A stretch of 64,000 nt of DNA. Origin: Clostridiaceae bacterium. GTDB taxonomy: Bacteria; Bacillota; Clostridia; Lachnospirales; Lachnospiraceae. This document shows positions 32,475 to 41,569 of the stretch, one piece after another (within the stretch, counting starts at the first letter, position 1; every line of letters begins with the position of its first letter). The notes below the pieces were generated by a model, which saw nothing but the letters and a program-made list of their open reading frames with translations, made no database searches and was not told the DNA's origin. The DNA is taken from contig CABIXM010000006.1 of assembly GCA_902362725.1 (NCBI GenBank), positions 128,836-192,835 on the forward strand. The letters run 5' to 3'. Both the position numbers and the translations under genes were made by a program.

Positions 32475-33323
32475 CTATACCGCAATCGGAATATCCCTAA
32501 TCTGCGGCTCGGTCTCATACCCCTCCACATGCAGATCCTCCGTGGTAAACGCGTAGAAATCCTTCACCTCCGGATTCAGCCACACCTTCGGCGCCGGATG
32601 CTCCGGTCTCGCAATCAGTTCCCTGATGATATCCACATGGCGGTCATAGATGTGCGCGTCCGCAATCACATGCAGGAGCTCGCCCGGCACCATATCGCAG
32701 ACCTGGGCCACCATCATCAGTAAGATGGCGTACTGGCACACATTCCAGTTATTGGCCGCCAGCACGTCCTGGGAGCGCTGGTTCAGCACCATATTGAGCA
32801 CCAGCTTCTCCTCGCCCGGCCGCTTGGTCACATTATAGGTAACGCCGTAAGCGCAGGGGTACAGATGCATCTCACTCAAATCCGAAAATACATAGGTATT
32901 TGTCATAATCCGGCGGCTGTAGGGATTCTGCTTCAGATCGAAAAGCACCCGATCCATCTGATCCATGTCGCCCTCCCGGTAATGGCTCTTCACGCCGATC
33001 TGATAGCCGTAAGCCTTGCCGATGGAACCGGTCTCGTCGGCCCATTCGTCCCAGATATGGCTGTTCAGATCATGAATATTGTTGGATTTTTTCTGGTAAA
33101 TCCAGAGAATTTCATCCATACAGCTCTTAAGCCCCGTTCTTCGAAGCGTCAACGCCGGAAATTCCTTCGATAAATCATAACGGTTCACCACGCCGAAGCG
33201 CTTGATGGTGTAGGCAGAAGTGCCGTCCTCCCATTTGGGCCGCACCTTCTCCCCTTCGGTGCTGGTACCGTTCTCAATGATGTCCCGGCACATCTCTTTG
33301 AATATCTGATCTGCATAGCTCAT
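32475..33323 (-). CDS. thyA: Thymidylate synthase (divergent Clostridia type)
   Basis: 282 residues. It methylates dUMP with methylene-THF. The nucleophile Cys sits in LYPCAYGVTYNV, where the classical form has PCH-hydrophobic; the phosphate/uracil region is LNQRSQDVLAANNWNVCQYA, where the classical enzyme has QRSxDxxLGxPFN; and the HIYDRHV motif near the end is normal. These changes recur in a Clostridia sub-family I know from gut species, so the enzyme is probably active but with a reshaped pocket. GGGAGG precedes ATG 33323. A promoter lies 95 bases upstream. folA follows. Confidence 0.9.
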   Translation of the reverse strand: MSYADQIFKEMCRDIIENGTSTEGEKVRPKWEDGTSAYTIKRFGVVNRYDLSKEFPALTLRRTGLKSCMDEILWIYQKKSNNIHDLNSHIWDEWADETGSIGKAYGYQIGVKSHYREGDMDQMDRVLFDLKQNPYSRRIMTNTYVFSDLSEMHLYPCAYGVTYNVTKRPGEEKLVLNMVLNQRSQDVLAANNWNVCQYAILLMMVAQVCDMVPGELLHVIADAHIYDRHVDIIRELIARPEHPAPKVWLNPEVKDFYAFTTEDLHVEGYETEPQIRDIPIAV

Positions 33324-33417
33324 GCGGTAGATTCCTCCCTGTCGCTCTCGTCAGGTATTACGCTTTCTGCCGTTCCGCGCGGTCTTTCTGAATCGTAATC
33401 CCTTTTCACTATTTTCT

Positions 33418-33446
33418 ATTATAGGAAATAATCGGCCTGTTTACAA
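33418..33446 (-). promoter_or_regulatory. thyA promoter
   Basis: Minus-strand TTGTAA (complement of 33441-33446), 17-bp spacer, TATAAT (complement of 33418-33423). Confidence 0.62.
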
Positions 33447-33494
33447 GGGTTTGCACCCTATCGAAAATTTTTTTAACTTTTTTTGAAAAACCTG

Positions 33495-33523
33495 TTGACA
33501 AATGAGTCGAAATCCTGTAAGAT
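33495..33523 (+). promoter_or_regulatory. tRNA-Gly promoter
   Basis: Consensus TTGACA (33495-33500), 17-bp spacer, TAAGAT (33518-33523), about 35 bases before the mature tRNA 5' end. Confidence 0.8.
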
Positions 33524-33559
33524 ACAACATGTCGCTGATGAACAACAGCCGACACAAAT

Positions 33560-33632
33560 GCGATAGTGGCGTAGTTGGTAACGCGCGACCTTGCCAAGGT
33601 CGAGACCGCGGGTTCGAGCCCCGTCTATCGCT
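33560..33632 (+). tRNA. tRNA-Gly (anticodon GCC)
   Basis: A 73-base cloverleaf folds without mismatch: acceptor GCGATAG/CTATCGC, D-stem GCG/CGC, anticodon stem CGACC/GGTCG with loop TTGCCAA, a 5-base variable region, and T-stem GCGGG/CCCGT with loop TTCGAGC. The anticodon GCC reads GGC and GGU. The discriminator base is T, as is usual for glycine. No CCA is encoded. A single copy with its own promoter and terminator. Confidence 0.97.
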
Positions 33633-33641
33633 CTCATCAAA

Positions 33642-33675
33642 AAGGAATTCTGAGGATTCAGAATTCCTTTTTTTA
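33642..33675 (+). terminator. tRNA-Gly terminator
   Basis: Perfect 12-bp stem AAGGAATTCTGA / TCAGAATTCCTT with a GGAT loop and a TTTTT tail. Confidence 0.92.
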
Positions 33676-33703
33676 TTTCAAACTTCTTCTGTCTGCTCTC
33701 CAC

Positions 33704-33732
33704 TTGAAAAATACACTAAAATCTCCTATACT
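33704..33732 (+). promoter_or_regulatory. Promoter of the amidohydrolase gene
   Basis: TTGAAA (33704-33709), 17-bp spacer, TATACT (33727-33732). The leader of about 110 bases contains a direct repeat TTTCATTCTAT at 33774-33784 and 33816-33826. Confidence 0.58.
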
Positions 33733-33849
33733 AAATACTATGAATTTACTGGAAATTTTATATGATATGCACATTTCATTCTATATAAATATTACTATGT
33801 CAATTCGTACGCATGTTTCATTCTATGGATTTACAGGAGGATTTTCGCA

Positions 33850-34686
33850 ATGATTATTGATTTTCACACACATATATTTCCGAACACAGTGGCACACCGG
33901 GCGGTCTGCAACCTGGAGCAGGTGGGCCGGGTGGTGGCCTATACAGACGGTACCCTGGAGGATCTGAAGCACTCTATGAAGGAGGCTGGGGTCACCCATT
34001 CGGTGGTGCTTCCCATCGTGACGAAGCCCTCCCAGTTCCGCCACATCAATGAATTTGCCTGCTCCATCACCCATGAGGAGCCGGACGAGGACGGCCTTTC
34101 CATCATCAGCTTCGGCGGTATCCACCCGGATTCCCCCGACTACAAAGGCGAGCTTCGGGCTATCCGGGATATGGGACTGAAGGGCATTAAGCTCCATCCC
34201 ACCTATCAGAACACTTACATCGATGATATCCGCTATGAACGTATCATCGGCTATGCCACCGAGCTGGGGCTTCTCGTGTCCATCCACTGCGGCCGGGATC
34301 TGGGCTTTCCACGCCAGGTAAACGCCACTCCGACCAGGCTGCATCACATGATTGAAGATGTGTTTCCGAATGATAAGGGAGATACCTCCCGGCTGATTCT
34401 GGCGCACCTGGGCGGTCATGATATGGAAAATGAATCCGAGCAGCTTCTGGTGGGCGGCGACTACTACATGGATCTGGCCTACATCCTGCGCCTGGCCCTG
34501 CCGGAGCAGATTCTCCGCATGAGCCGGAATCACGGCATCGACAAGATCCTGTTTGCGACGGATTCGCCATGGAGCGGCCAGAAGGAGGACGTGGAGTATA
34601 TCAAACGGATTGGCTTTACGGATGAAGAATTGGAAAAAATTCTCTATAAGAATGGAGCAAAACTACTCGGCCTCAAAGAATCTTAA
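33850..34686 (+). CDS. Amidohydrolase family metal-dependent hydrolase
   Basis: 278 residues of the Amidohydro_2/TIM-barrel superfamily. Metal motif IIDFHTHIFP at the start (HxH), GIKLHPTYQ in the middle, a VSIHCGRD histidine, LILAHLGGHD and the FATDSPWSGQ aspartate near the end. Members hydrolyse or decarboxylate small molecules; the substrate is not shown by the sequence. AGGAGG precedes the ATG. It stands alone and converges on an amidase gene, with the structured element B between them. Confidence 0.88.
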   Translation: MIIDFHTHIFPNTVAHRAVCNLEQVGRVVAYTDGTLEDLKHSMKEAGVTHSVVLPIVTKPSQFRHINEFACSITHEEPDEDGLSIISFGGIHPDSPDYKGELRAIRDMGLKGIKLHPTYQNTYIDDIRYERIIGYATELGLLVSIHCGRDLGFPRQVNATPTRLHHMIEDVFPNDKGDTSRLILAHLGGHDMENESEQLLVGGDYYMDLAYILRLALPEQILRMSRNHGIDKILFATDSPWSGQKEDVEYIKRIGFTDEELEKILYKNGAKLLGLKES

Positions 34687-34700
34687 ATTGATACACAGAA

Positions 34701-34763
34701 GCGAGAGAAATCCCCTCTCACCGGGAACGCATTGTTTTCCCAGTGAGAGGGGATTTCTCTCGC
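34701..34763. repeat. Structured inverted-repeat element B
   Basis: Perfect 21-bp arms at 34701-34721 and 34743-34763 enclose a 21-base loop region, with an extra GGGAA/TTCCC pairing. The loop motif ACGCATTGTTTTCCC matches ACGCATTGATTTCCC of element A at 14 of 15 bases, although the arms themselves differ. T-rich sequence follows. It fits a bidirectional terminator between the convergent amidohydrolase and amidase genes. Confidence 0.75.
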
Positions 34764-34769
34764 TTATAT

Positions 34770-36053
34770 TTACTTTTTCACAGCTTCTGTTCGGAGCTCG
34801 TAGGTGTTATAGGCACGTATCAGAAGCTCTGCTTCCTCGGCTTCCATCACGGGGAGCATGAAGGTAATATCCTCGCCGGTTTCTTCCGGCCACAGATACA
34901 GTTCGGACCAGGTAGCCCCTGCGTCCATACTGTAATCATAATACATAACGCGGCTGTCGGGGTCTTCGGCGTGGAGGGTGATCTGGGCGTTCGCCGTATC
35001 CTGGCGGGTCAGTGTGTAGTAAACATTGACCGGATCGGTGGTGTCGGGACGCACCGGAGAAGATACCGGCTCCGTGGTATCGGCAGCGGGCAGCTCTGAC
35101 AAATTTTTGCCTTTCTGCAGGCCAAAGAACGCGGCAATTCCGGCAGCGTCGCTTTTCCCAAGCTGTATCAGCTTCTCATCGGTATCCATACGGCTCCAGT
35201 CGCCGTCCTGATCCATATAGCCGTGTTCAATGATTATCGCGGGAATTCCTTGTTCTTTACTTTCGCGGATCACTCCATAATAGTCAGCACCCTTCCGGCC
35301 CAGTCTGGTTTTCACTCCTTTGGATACAAAGCCGTCTGCCTCCAGTTGCTTCAGCACCTGGTCACCGACGCCCTTGCCCCAGGCGTAATAGCTTCCGAAA
35401 GCCGATGTAAATACCTCAGAGCCGAAGAAATTATGTTCCTCGGAGGCATTTAAGTGAAAACTGATCAGGTAGTCTCCGTCTACAGCTTTGGCGTAGGCCG
35501 CCCGCTCCTTCAGTGTCATGGCTTTATCTGTTTCTCTTGTGTACAGGACTTCCACGTTGCCATAGGTGGACAGCTCTTGCCCTGCCGCCTGAGCGATTTT
35601 CAGGGTCAGGTATTTTTCAAAGGTATCCCTGTATTTCGCGCCCAGCTCCTGCTCGTCGGTGGTTCCGGGTCCACCGTGACCGGGATCCAATACGATACGG
35701 ATACGGGGAACCCCAGATTCCGCAGCCAGTTCTTCCGGACTCGACCGTGTGATTTCTTCTACATCGTCTGGCATTTCGTCGTTTCCATTTTTTTCCTGTC
35801 CTGCTGTCGCATCTTCCGAAACTACCGGAACCGCCATCTGTGCTGCTTCCTCTCCCGCTGCCGCAAACGCATTTCCCCCGGAGGCCAAAAGAGCAGACCC
35901 GGCATTCCCGCCAGGTCCGCTGATTTCGTTGTCTCCAAGCGTATGTACCAGAAGCAGGGCAATGACTGCCACGCAGACCACCGCCGCTCCCGTCAGAACA
36001 TATTGCAGCCGGAGCAATACTCTTTTCCGTCTCTTTCTGCCGTTCTTTTTCAT
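34770..36053 (-). CDS. N-acetylmuramoyl-L-alanine amidase (Amidase_3), membrane-anchored
   Basis: 427 residues. Residues 1-40 hold a basic start and one TM helix, then a Gly/Ala/Glu-rich linker to about 100. The Amidase_3 domain (about 118-310) has IVLDPGHGGPGTTD (zinc His), EKYLTLKIA (zinc Glu partner), DYLISFHLNAS (zinc His) and IIIEHGYMD with the catalytic Glu. It cuts the lactyl amide bond between glycan and stem peptide outside the cell. The last 100 residues form a separate domain with FN3-like or Ig-like beta strands (VYYTLTRQDTANAQITLHAED). It follows an ABC/MacB-type gene set in the same direction. Confidence 0.88.
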   Translation of the reverse strand: MKKNGRKRRKRVLLRLQYVLTGAAVVCVAVIALLLVHTLGDNEISGPGGNAGSALLASGGNAFAAAGEEAAQMAVPVVSEDATAGQEKNGNDEMPDDVEEITRSSPEELAAESGVPRIRIVLDPGHGGPGTTDEQELGAKYRDTFEKYLTLKIAQAAGQELSTYGNVEVLYTRETDKAMTLKERAAYAKAVDGDYLISFHLNASEEHNFFGSEVFTSAFGSYYAWGKGVGDQVLKQLEADGFVSKGVKTRLGRKGADYYGVIRESKEQGIPAIIIEHGYMDQDGDWSRMDTDEKLIQLGKSDAAGIAAFFGLQKGKNLSELPAADTTEPVSSPVRPDTTDPVNVYYTLTRQDTANAQITLHAEDPDSRVMYYDYSMDAGATWSELYLWPEETGEDITFMLPVMEAEEAELLIRAYNTYELRTEAVKK

Positions 36054-36104
36054 ACTCTCTTACCGTCTTTACTTCTACCTGCAGCCCTCTTCCGGGCTTT
36101 TCGC

Positions 36105-37505
36105 TTACTCGTTTCGGATCGCCGCCAGCGGGCTTAAGCGCATAGCCCGAAGCGCCGGGAACAATCCGGCCACCATACCGATCACCACCGCAAATATCAG
36201 CGCCAGCAGGGTCAGATAGGGCGGAATGTATGACACATTCGAGTAATAACTGTCCCGTAGGACGAAATTGATAATGGCCGATATCATATAACTGAGAACG
36301 ATTCCCACTACGCCGCCGATCAGGCCGATGAAGCCGGCCTCTGCCAGAAACATATTCCGGATAGCCGCCATATCGCAGCCCAGCACCTTCATAACGCCGA
36401 TTTCCTTGGTACGCTCATAGATGGACATCATCATCGTATTCGCGATACCGATCGCCGCCACGAATAGAGATACGGCGCCAATACCGCCCAGGGTTGCCTG
36501 AATGGAACGGGAGCTCTGCTGCACCTGCTCCATCCACTCCGCATTGCTGTTGGCCTGCAGACCCAGGTTCTTGATCTCCTGCTGCACGGCCTTGACATTC
36601 TTCATATCGTCCACGCGGATATAGGCGGAATCGTAATAAATCTCCTTATAAGGCTTGCCGGCCTTGGTGGTAGGCTGACCCGGAATGGCCTTTCCCTTAT
36701 AAATCTTTTTCAACTGCATTTTCAGCGCTTCCACATCACAGAGTACGCTGTTGGAATTCTCCGTATAGTCATTTTCCGTACCCGCCATCACGCCGCAGGC
36801 CGGAATCAGATACTTCTTCGGCGCTGCCACCGGAGCTCCCTTCTCGTCGGTACCTCCATTCTTGCTGTTCCAGTAGGCGTCCGTATCGAAAATGATAAAC
36901 AGCGGATCCTTCATATAATCAATGTCTGCCAGCTGGCCCGTATCCCAGTAATACTGGTTCGTCTTTGCGTCATAGAAGTCTGTGATTACCGTATTTCCAT
37001 ATAAAAATTTCAGCTCCGAATCTGACAGCGGCAGCTCGCTTCCCTCTGTCAGCTCCAGGTTCATCTTCTGCAGGGCTTCCTTACTCATACCCTGAATATT
37101 CAGATAAGCTTCCCATTTTCCATACTTGGCAATGGCTGAGGTGGAGAGAACCGGGGAGGCGAGCTCCACGTGATCGATGGTTGCCAGCGTCTCCATCATG
37201 GTGTCGTTGATCCGGATCGGCTCATTGCCGGCAGAGCCGGACGAACCGCTTTCCGCAGTCATGGCCATGCCGCCCCCGCCGTAATTCATTCCGCCGCCAT
37301 TTTCATTGGGATAGACCGTAATCGTGGTCAGGCCTCCGTACTGCTCGATCTGTTCCATATTGGACTTGCTGAGTCCCAGTCCCAGGGAAATCATAACCAT
37401 AATGGAAGCCGTTCCCACAACTACGCCCAGCACCGTCAGAACTGTTCTGAGCTTCCGCCTCCATAGGCTGCTCAGACTCATTTTGAGCAAATCGCTAAAA
37501 CTCAT
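36105..37505 (-). CDS. ABC transporter permease, MacB/FtsX type
   Basis: 466 residues. An N-terminal TM (about 20-40, RRKLRTVLTVLGVVVGTASIMVM region) is followed by a large outer MacB-PCD domain (50-330, with a Gly/Asn-rich stretch) and three C-terminal TM helices with the FtsX signature ERTKEIGVMKVLGCD. Such permeases work with a LolD/MacB ATPase to move substrates or transmit force across the membrane (mechanotransmission) rather than import. The ATPase and a CARDB-like surface protein lie upstream in the same operon. AAAGGAG precedes ATG. Confidence 0.9.
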   Translation of the reverse strand: MSFSDLLKMSLSSLWRRKLRTVLTVLGVVVGTASIMVMISLGLGLSKSNMEQIEQYGGLTTITVYPNENGGGMNYGGGGMAMTAESGSSGSAGNEPIRINDTMMETLATIDHVELASPVLSTSAIAKYGKWEAYLNIQGMSKEALQKMNLELTEGSELPLSDSELKFLYGNTVITDFYDAKTNQYYWDTGQLADIDYMKDPLFIIFDTDAYWNSKNGGTDEKGAPVAAPKKYLIPACGVMAGTENDYTENSNSVLCDVEALKMQLKKIYKGKAIPGQPTTKAGKPYKEIYYDSAYIRVDDMKNVKAVQQEIKNLGLQANSNAEWMEQVQQSSRSIQATLGGIGAVSLFVAAIGIANTMMMSIYERTKEIGVMKVLGCDMAAIRNMFLAEAGFIGLIGGVVGIVLSYMISAIINFVLRDSYYSNVSYIPPYLTLLALIFAVVIGMVAGLFPALRAMRLSPLAAIRNE

Positions 37506-37568
37506 GGATTACTCCTTTTCTGTATCGTCTGCGTCGTCAGTGTCTTCTGCGTCCCCGCCCAGATCCAC

Positions 37569-39320
37569 TTACTCCAGGCCGTCCAGATCCTCTGCGTCCA
37601 GAAGAGCTGCCGCTTTCTTTGCTTTTTTCTTACGAATGACGATAACAGCCACAACAGCTGCAAGGACAAGCACCAGCGGAATCAGGACATACCAGATCTT
37701 GAAGCCGCCTTGGGACTGGCTGCCATCGTCCATCATTCCGTCGTCCGTCATTCCATCATCATAATTCATCATTTCCGTCACATAGAGCTCCATCTCTTTT
37801 TCGATGGTTGTTTTTTCTCCGGACTCGTCCTCAAAGGTAATGAGAATTTTCACCTTGCCATCGTCTGTGGTGGCTGCCGCGCCGCTCAGATACGCGTCCA
37901 CGGAACCGGTTGCGCCCGGATCGATATTGCCCAGATAGGTGTCGCCGCCGGTGACGGAATCTGCCTGGAATTTTACAGAAGCATTGTAAAGCTTGGTTTT
38001 GCCGATATTATAGAGGCTGAAGGATACATTGGCCTCTCCGCCCACCTCGATGGACTGGGGCGTCACCTCGATACTGCTGGTGTCAATCCGTGCCTCCTGG
38101 CGCACCGGAATGGATACGCTGGCGGTATTCTCATAAGCGTTGACACTCTCGTCCTCATAATTCATCTTTACATTGATGACGTAAGGCTTCTGAGCCAGGT
38201 CGGAACGGGCCTCCAGTTCAATGCTGATGTCCTTGTTCGCGCCTGCCGCAATCTTGTCCACGAATACGGTGCTGGATCCTGCAGTGGGCAGGAAGGAAGC
38301 CGCCACATAGGTGGTATCGGTGCTCTCGCTGGCTGCCTGGATATCAAATACCATATTCTTTACCGCGGTAGCCTTGGAGGTGTTCTGCATGTGCAGGGTC
38401 AGCGTGAAGGTGTCGCCTGCGTGTACGGTCTCCGGACTGGTGGAAAATCCGGTTACAATGACACGGGGCGTAGAGGACTTGCCGTCTGCTGAGATTCCTG
38501 TGGTTCCCACTACTTTTACATAGGAAGTCAGGGTTACGTTGCTCAGGCTCTTATCATCATTTTCAAAGGTTACGTTAAAGGAAATGGGCATATAGCCGCT
38601 GGGAGCGTCCTTTCTGGTCCGCAGGGTCCAGGTCAGCTCCCGGCGCCGATCCATATCGGATCCGCCATCGTCGGTGCCAGGCAGGTAATCGATGGTCTGG
38701 CTGTAGTTGGACGTCTCAATCTCAAAGGGCCATTTGGCTGCGTCCTCACTGATAGCCGGAGTCACAACTGCGTTTTTCACGCCGGTACGTCCCATATTCA
38801 CCACCGGAAGTACCACGTTGACCTGCTGGCCCGCGTTGGCCACCGGAGTGACCCAGTTACCACCCACCATGATGTTATTGTTGGTGGTCGTCGGGGTAGT
38901 GTCGGGGGTGTCGCCGCTGTTATCAGGAGTGGCAGATGGTACGAAGGAATCCAGCTTGGCTGTCACCTTTGCCAGGTATGCGGTCACCTGCTCTGCTGTT
39001 TTCATATTTTCAATGACAATCTTCGCTTTCTTTATCTCTTCCTGCGCCGCGGATTTCTTATCATCCGGAATGGAAGACTCCAGTGCAGCGTAATAATCGT
39101 CCAGCTGCGCTGCGATATTGGTCTTTGCATCCTTCAGGGATTCTGTCGTTTTATCCGGAGACGCACTGGGTGATGGCGTAGGAGACGGCGTAGCGGCTCC
39201 TCCACCCGTTGCCGGACTTGTCGCCTGCGCCACCATGGGCTGCGCCATTCCCGCTGCCGGAACTGCCAGCGCGCCGCACATCAGCAGCACCAGTACTTTT
39301 TTCATCCACGTATTCTTCAT
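37569..39320 (-). CDS. CARDB/COG1361-like extracellular protein with C-terminal TM anchor
   Basis: 583 residues. A signal peptide (1-30) is followed by a Pro/Ser/Thr-rich linker, a short helical region (65-125) and several Ig-like beta-sandwich CARDB-type repeats: PRVIVTGFSTSPETVHAGDTFTL and IDTSSIEVTPQSIEVGGEANVSF are repeat starts. A TM helix near 545-565 and a Lys-rich then acidic cytoplasmic tail end it. The frame meets TAA at 37569, but codons continue in frame as an acidic run to a second TAA just before the MacB-type gene. The domain probably sits outside the cell as an accessory to the ABC permease; ligand unknown. Confidence 0.8.
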   Translation of the reverse strand: MKNTWMKKVLVLLMCGALAVPAAGMAQPMVAQATSPATGGGAATPSPTPSPSASPDKTTESLKDAKTNIAAQLDDYYAALESSIPDDKKSAAQEEIKKAKIVIENMKTAEQVTAYLAKVTAKLDSFVPSATPDNSGDTPDTTPTTTNNNIMVGGNWVTPVANAGQQVNVVLPVVNMGRTGVKNAVVTPAISEDAAKWPFEIETSNYSQTIDYLPGTDDGGSDMDRRRELTWTLRTRKDAPSGYMPISFNVTFENDDKSLSNVTLTSYVKVVGTTGISADGKSSTPRVIVTGFSTSPETVHAGDTFTLTLHMQNTSKATAVKNMVFDIQAASESTDTTYVAASFLPTAGSSTVFVDKIAAGANKDISIELEARSDLAQKPYVINVKMNYEDESVNAYENTASVSIPVRQEARIDTSSIEVTPQSIEVGGEANVSFSLYNIGKTKLYNASVKFQADSVTGGDTYLGNIDPGATGSVDAYLSGAAATTDDGKVKILITFEDESGEKTTIEKEMELYVTEMMNYDDGMTDDGMMDDGSQSQGGFKIWYVLIPLVLVLAAVVAVIVIRKKKAKKAAALLDAEDLDGLE

Positions 39321-39325
39321 TTTTC

Positions 39326-40054
39326 TTATTCCCCCTCTATCTGCTCTGATTTATTTCGGTTGTCTTCTATCTTCACAATCTTACCGTCTATAATATGGAA
39401 AATCCGGTCCGCGAAGCTGGCCAGATGATTGTCGTGGGTTACCATGACCAGTGTCTGGTTCCGCTCCCGCACAATCTTCTGCATCAGCCGCATGACCTCT
39501 GCCGATGTATTGGAATCCAGATTTCCCGTAGGCTCATCCGCAAAGATAATCTCCGGATCCAGTACCAACGCCCTGGCCACGCCCACACGCTGCTGCTGAC
39601 CGCCCGACATCTCGTTGGGGCGATGATCCTTGTGCTTGGACAGTCCTACCAGATCCAGCATCTTATCTGCCTTCGCCATCCGTTCCTTCTTCGGAATCCC
39701 ACGGAACATCAACGGCAGCGCCACATTTTCCACCGCGTCCATGGTTCCCAGCAGATTAAAGGACTGAAAAATAAAGCCCACATGCTCCCGCCGGAACTTT
39801 ACCAGCTGATTCTCATTCATTTTTTCTAAATGCTGTCCTGCAATGACAATCTCGCCCTTGGTGGGCTTCTCCAGACCCGCCAGCATATTCAGCATCGTTG
39901 ACTTACCGGAACCGGAGGTTCCCACAATGGAACAAAACTCGCCCCGGTAGATGGTCAAATTCACACCGTTCAGCGCCCGTACCTTGTTCTCGCCGACCCG
40001 GTAGATCTTGTACAGATTCTTTACCTGAATCACAGGTTCTCTTTTCTGCGCCAT
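39326..40054 (-). CDS. ABC transporter ATP-binding protein (MacB/LolD type)
   Basis: 242 residues with a complete nucleotide-binding domain: Walker A GTSGSGKST, Q-loop FIFQSFNLLG, signature MSGGQQQRVGVARAL, Walker B EIIFADEPTGNLDS and switch His VMVTHD. The YRVGENKVRALNGVNL start is typical of the FtsE/LolD/MacB subfamily. CAGGAGAG precedes ATG 40054. It begins the leftward operon of ATPase, CARDB protein, permease and amidase. The promoter was not clear; TATACT lies about 70 bases upstream without a good -35. Confidence 0.94.
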   Translation of the reverse strand: MAQKREPVIQVKNLYKIYRVGENKVRALNGVNLTIYRGEFCSIVGTSGSGKSTMLNMLAGLEKPTKGEIVIAGQHLEKMNENQLVKFRREHVGFIFQSFNLLGTMDAVENVALPLMFRGIPKKERMAKADKMLDLVGLSKHKDHRPNEMSGGQQQRVGVARALVLDPEIIFADEPTGNLDSNTSAEVMRLMQKIVRERNQTLVMVTHDNHLASFADRIFHIIDGKIVKIEDNRNKSEQIEGE

Positions 40055-40187
40055 GCTCTCTCTCCTGTGCGCGCAGCCCGGCTATTTTCCCGCCGACTGC
40101 CATATCTAGTGTTATATATGTTCAGTATAGCACAGAGATATACGAAAAACTATTTAATTAATTCTTAATTTGCCTAAATCCGGGCCG

Positions 40188-40224
40188 TCAAAAACCCCCG
40201 GAAACCGCTGTCCGGTTCCGGGGG
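40188..40224 (-). terminator. glyA terminator
   Basis: GC-rich stem CCCCCGG.AACCG / CGGTTCCGGGGG (40195-40207, 40213-40224). Read on the minus strand, it ends in GTTTTTGACGG just past the stem. Confidence 0.8.
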
Positions 40225-40248
40225 CACACATTGTTTTCTCTGTATTTT

Positions 40249-41490
40249 TTACATATCCAGCGGATATTTGTCTGTCAGGCTCTTAACCAGGGTCTTCGCC
40301 TTTTCTGTGGCGCTTTCTCCCTCTTTGATCATCAGGGCTACCGCCTCGGCGATGGTCTCCATATCCTCTTCCTTCAGCCCTCTGGCTGTAACTGCCGGAG
40401 TTCCGATCCGGACGCCGCTGGTCACAAACGCGGACTTGGGATCGTTGGGAATGGTGTTCTTATTGGCTGTGATGTTGGCTCCATCCAGCAGATTTTCCAC
40501 CTCTTTACCGGTCAGATCAAAGGGCGTCAGATCCAGCAGCATCAGATGGTTGTCCGTACCACCTGACACAATCTTGATTCCCCGATCCATCAGTCCCTTG
40601 CAGAGCGCCTGGGCGTTCTTCACAATCTGCTGCTGATATTCTTTATATTCAGGCTGCAGCGCCTCCTGGAAGCAGACTGCCTTGGCTGCAATCACATGCA
40701 TCAGCGGGCCGCCCTGGATTCCCGGAAATACGGCCTTATTGAAATTAAACTGCTTCGCCGTCTCCGCGTCGGAGAGAATCATGCCGCCTCTCGGTCCCCG
40801 TAAGGTCTTGTGTGTGGTGGTTGTCGTCACATGGGCATAGGGAATCGGGCTCGGATGCACGCCTGCAGCCACCAGTCCCGCGATGTGCGCCATGTCTACC
40901 ATCAGGTAAGCACCCACCTCATCGGCAATCTCCCGGAACCGTTTGAAATCAATGGTTCTCGCGTAGGCGCTGGCTCCTGCGATAATCATTTTCGGTCTGC
41001 ATTCCTTCGCAATTCGGAGAATCTCGTCATAGTCCAGCACGCCGTCATCGTTGACTCCGTAAGGTACCACATGAAAATAGGTGCCGGAGAAATTGGCGGG
41101 GCTTCCGTGAGTCAGATGTCCGCCGTGGGCCAGGTTCTGTCCCATAATCGTATCTCCCGGCTTCAGCATGGCGAACTGCACTGCCATATTGGCCTGGGCG
41201 CCGGAGTGGGGCTGTACATTCACGTACTCGCAGCCGAACAGCTTCTTTGCCCGCTCGATTGCCAGACGCTCTACCTCGTCTACACATTCGCAGCCGCCGT
41301 AATAACGCTTTCCCGGATATCCTTCCGCATATTTATTGGTCAACGGGCTTCCCATGGCTGCCATGACTGCCTTGGATACCCAGTTCTCTGATGCAATTAA
41401 CTCAATGTGGCTGTTCTGGCGGGACATTTCTGCCTCGATGGCTGCCGCCACTTCCCTGTCCACTGCCTTCACTTCATCCAATGAATACAT
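40249..41490 (-). CDS. glyA: Serine hydroxymethyltransferase
   Basis: 413 residues from ATG 41490 (GAGGAGG 8 bases upstream; the longer frame to 41598 is not supported). A PLP enzyme that splits serine into glycine and methylene-THF, the main one-carbon source. Markers: [40 protein letters not shown], the PLP lysine in [18 protein letters not shown], and [14 protein letters not shown]. Complete and typical. Its folate product is used by the thyA/folA pair elsewhere in the window. Confidence 0.96.
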   Translation of the reverse strand: MYSLDEVKAVDREVAAAIEAEMSRQNSHIELIASENWVSKAVMAAMGSPLTNKYAEGYPGKRYYGGCECVDEVERLAIERAKKLFGCEYVNVQPHSGAQANMAVQFAMLKPGDTIMGQNLAHGGHLTHGSPANFSGTYFHVVPYGVNDDGVLDYDEILRIAKECRPKMIIAGASAYARTIDFKRFREIADEVGAYLMVDMAHIAGLVAAGVHPSPIPYAHVTTTTTHKTLRGPRGGMILSDAETAKQFNFNKAVFPGIQGGPLMHVIAAKAVCFQEALQPEYKEYQQQIVKNAQALCKGLMDRGIKIVSGGTDNHLMLLDLTPFDLTGKEVENLLDGANITANKNTIPNDPKSAFVTSGVRIGTPAVTARGLKEEDMETIAEAVALMIKEGESATEKAKTLVKSLTDKYPLDM

Positions 41491-41569
41491 TGTAAGATCC
41501 TCCTCGTTTTCCGGCGCTTTAACGTTGATTGTCTTTCTCTCGCGCACATTTGTCTTTTTTGTTTGCTCT

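Noticed and set aside
41491..41569. Glycine riboswitch before glyA
   Set aside because: The leader is only about 70 bases and lacks the conserved paired cores.
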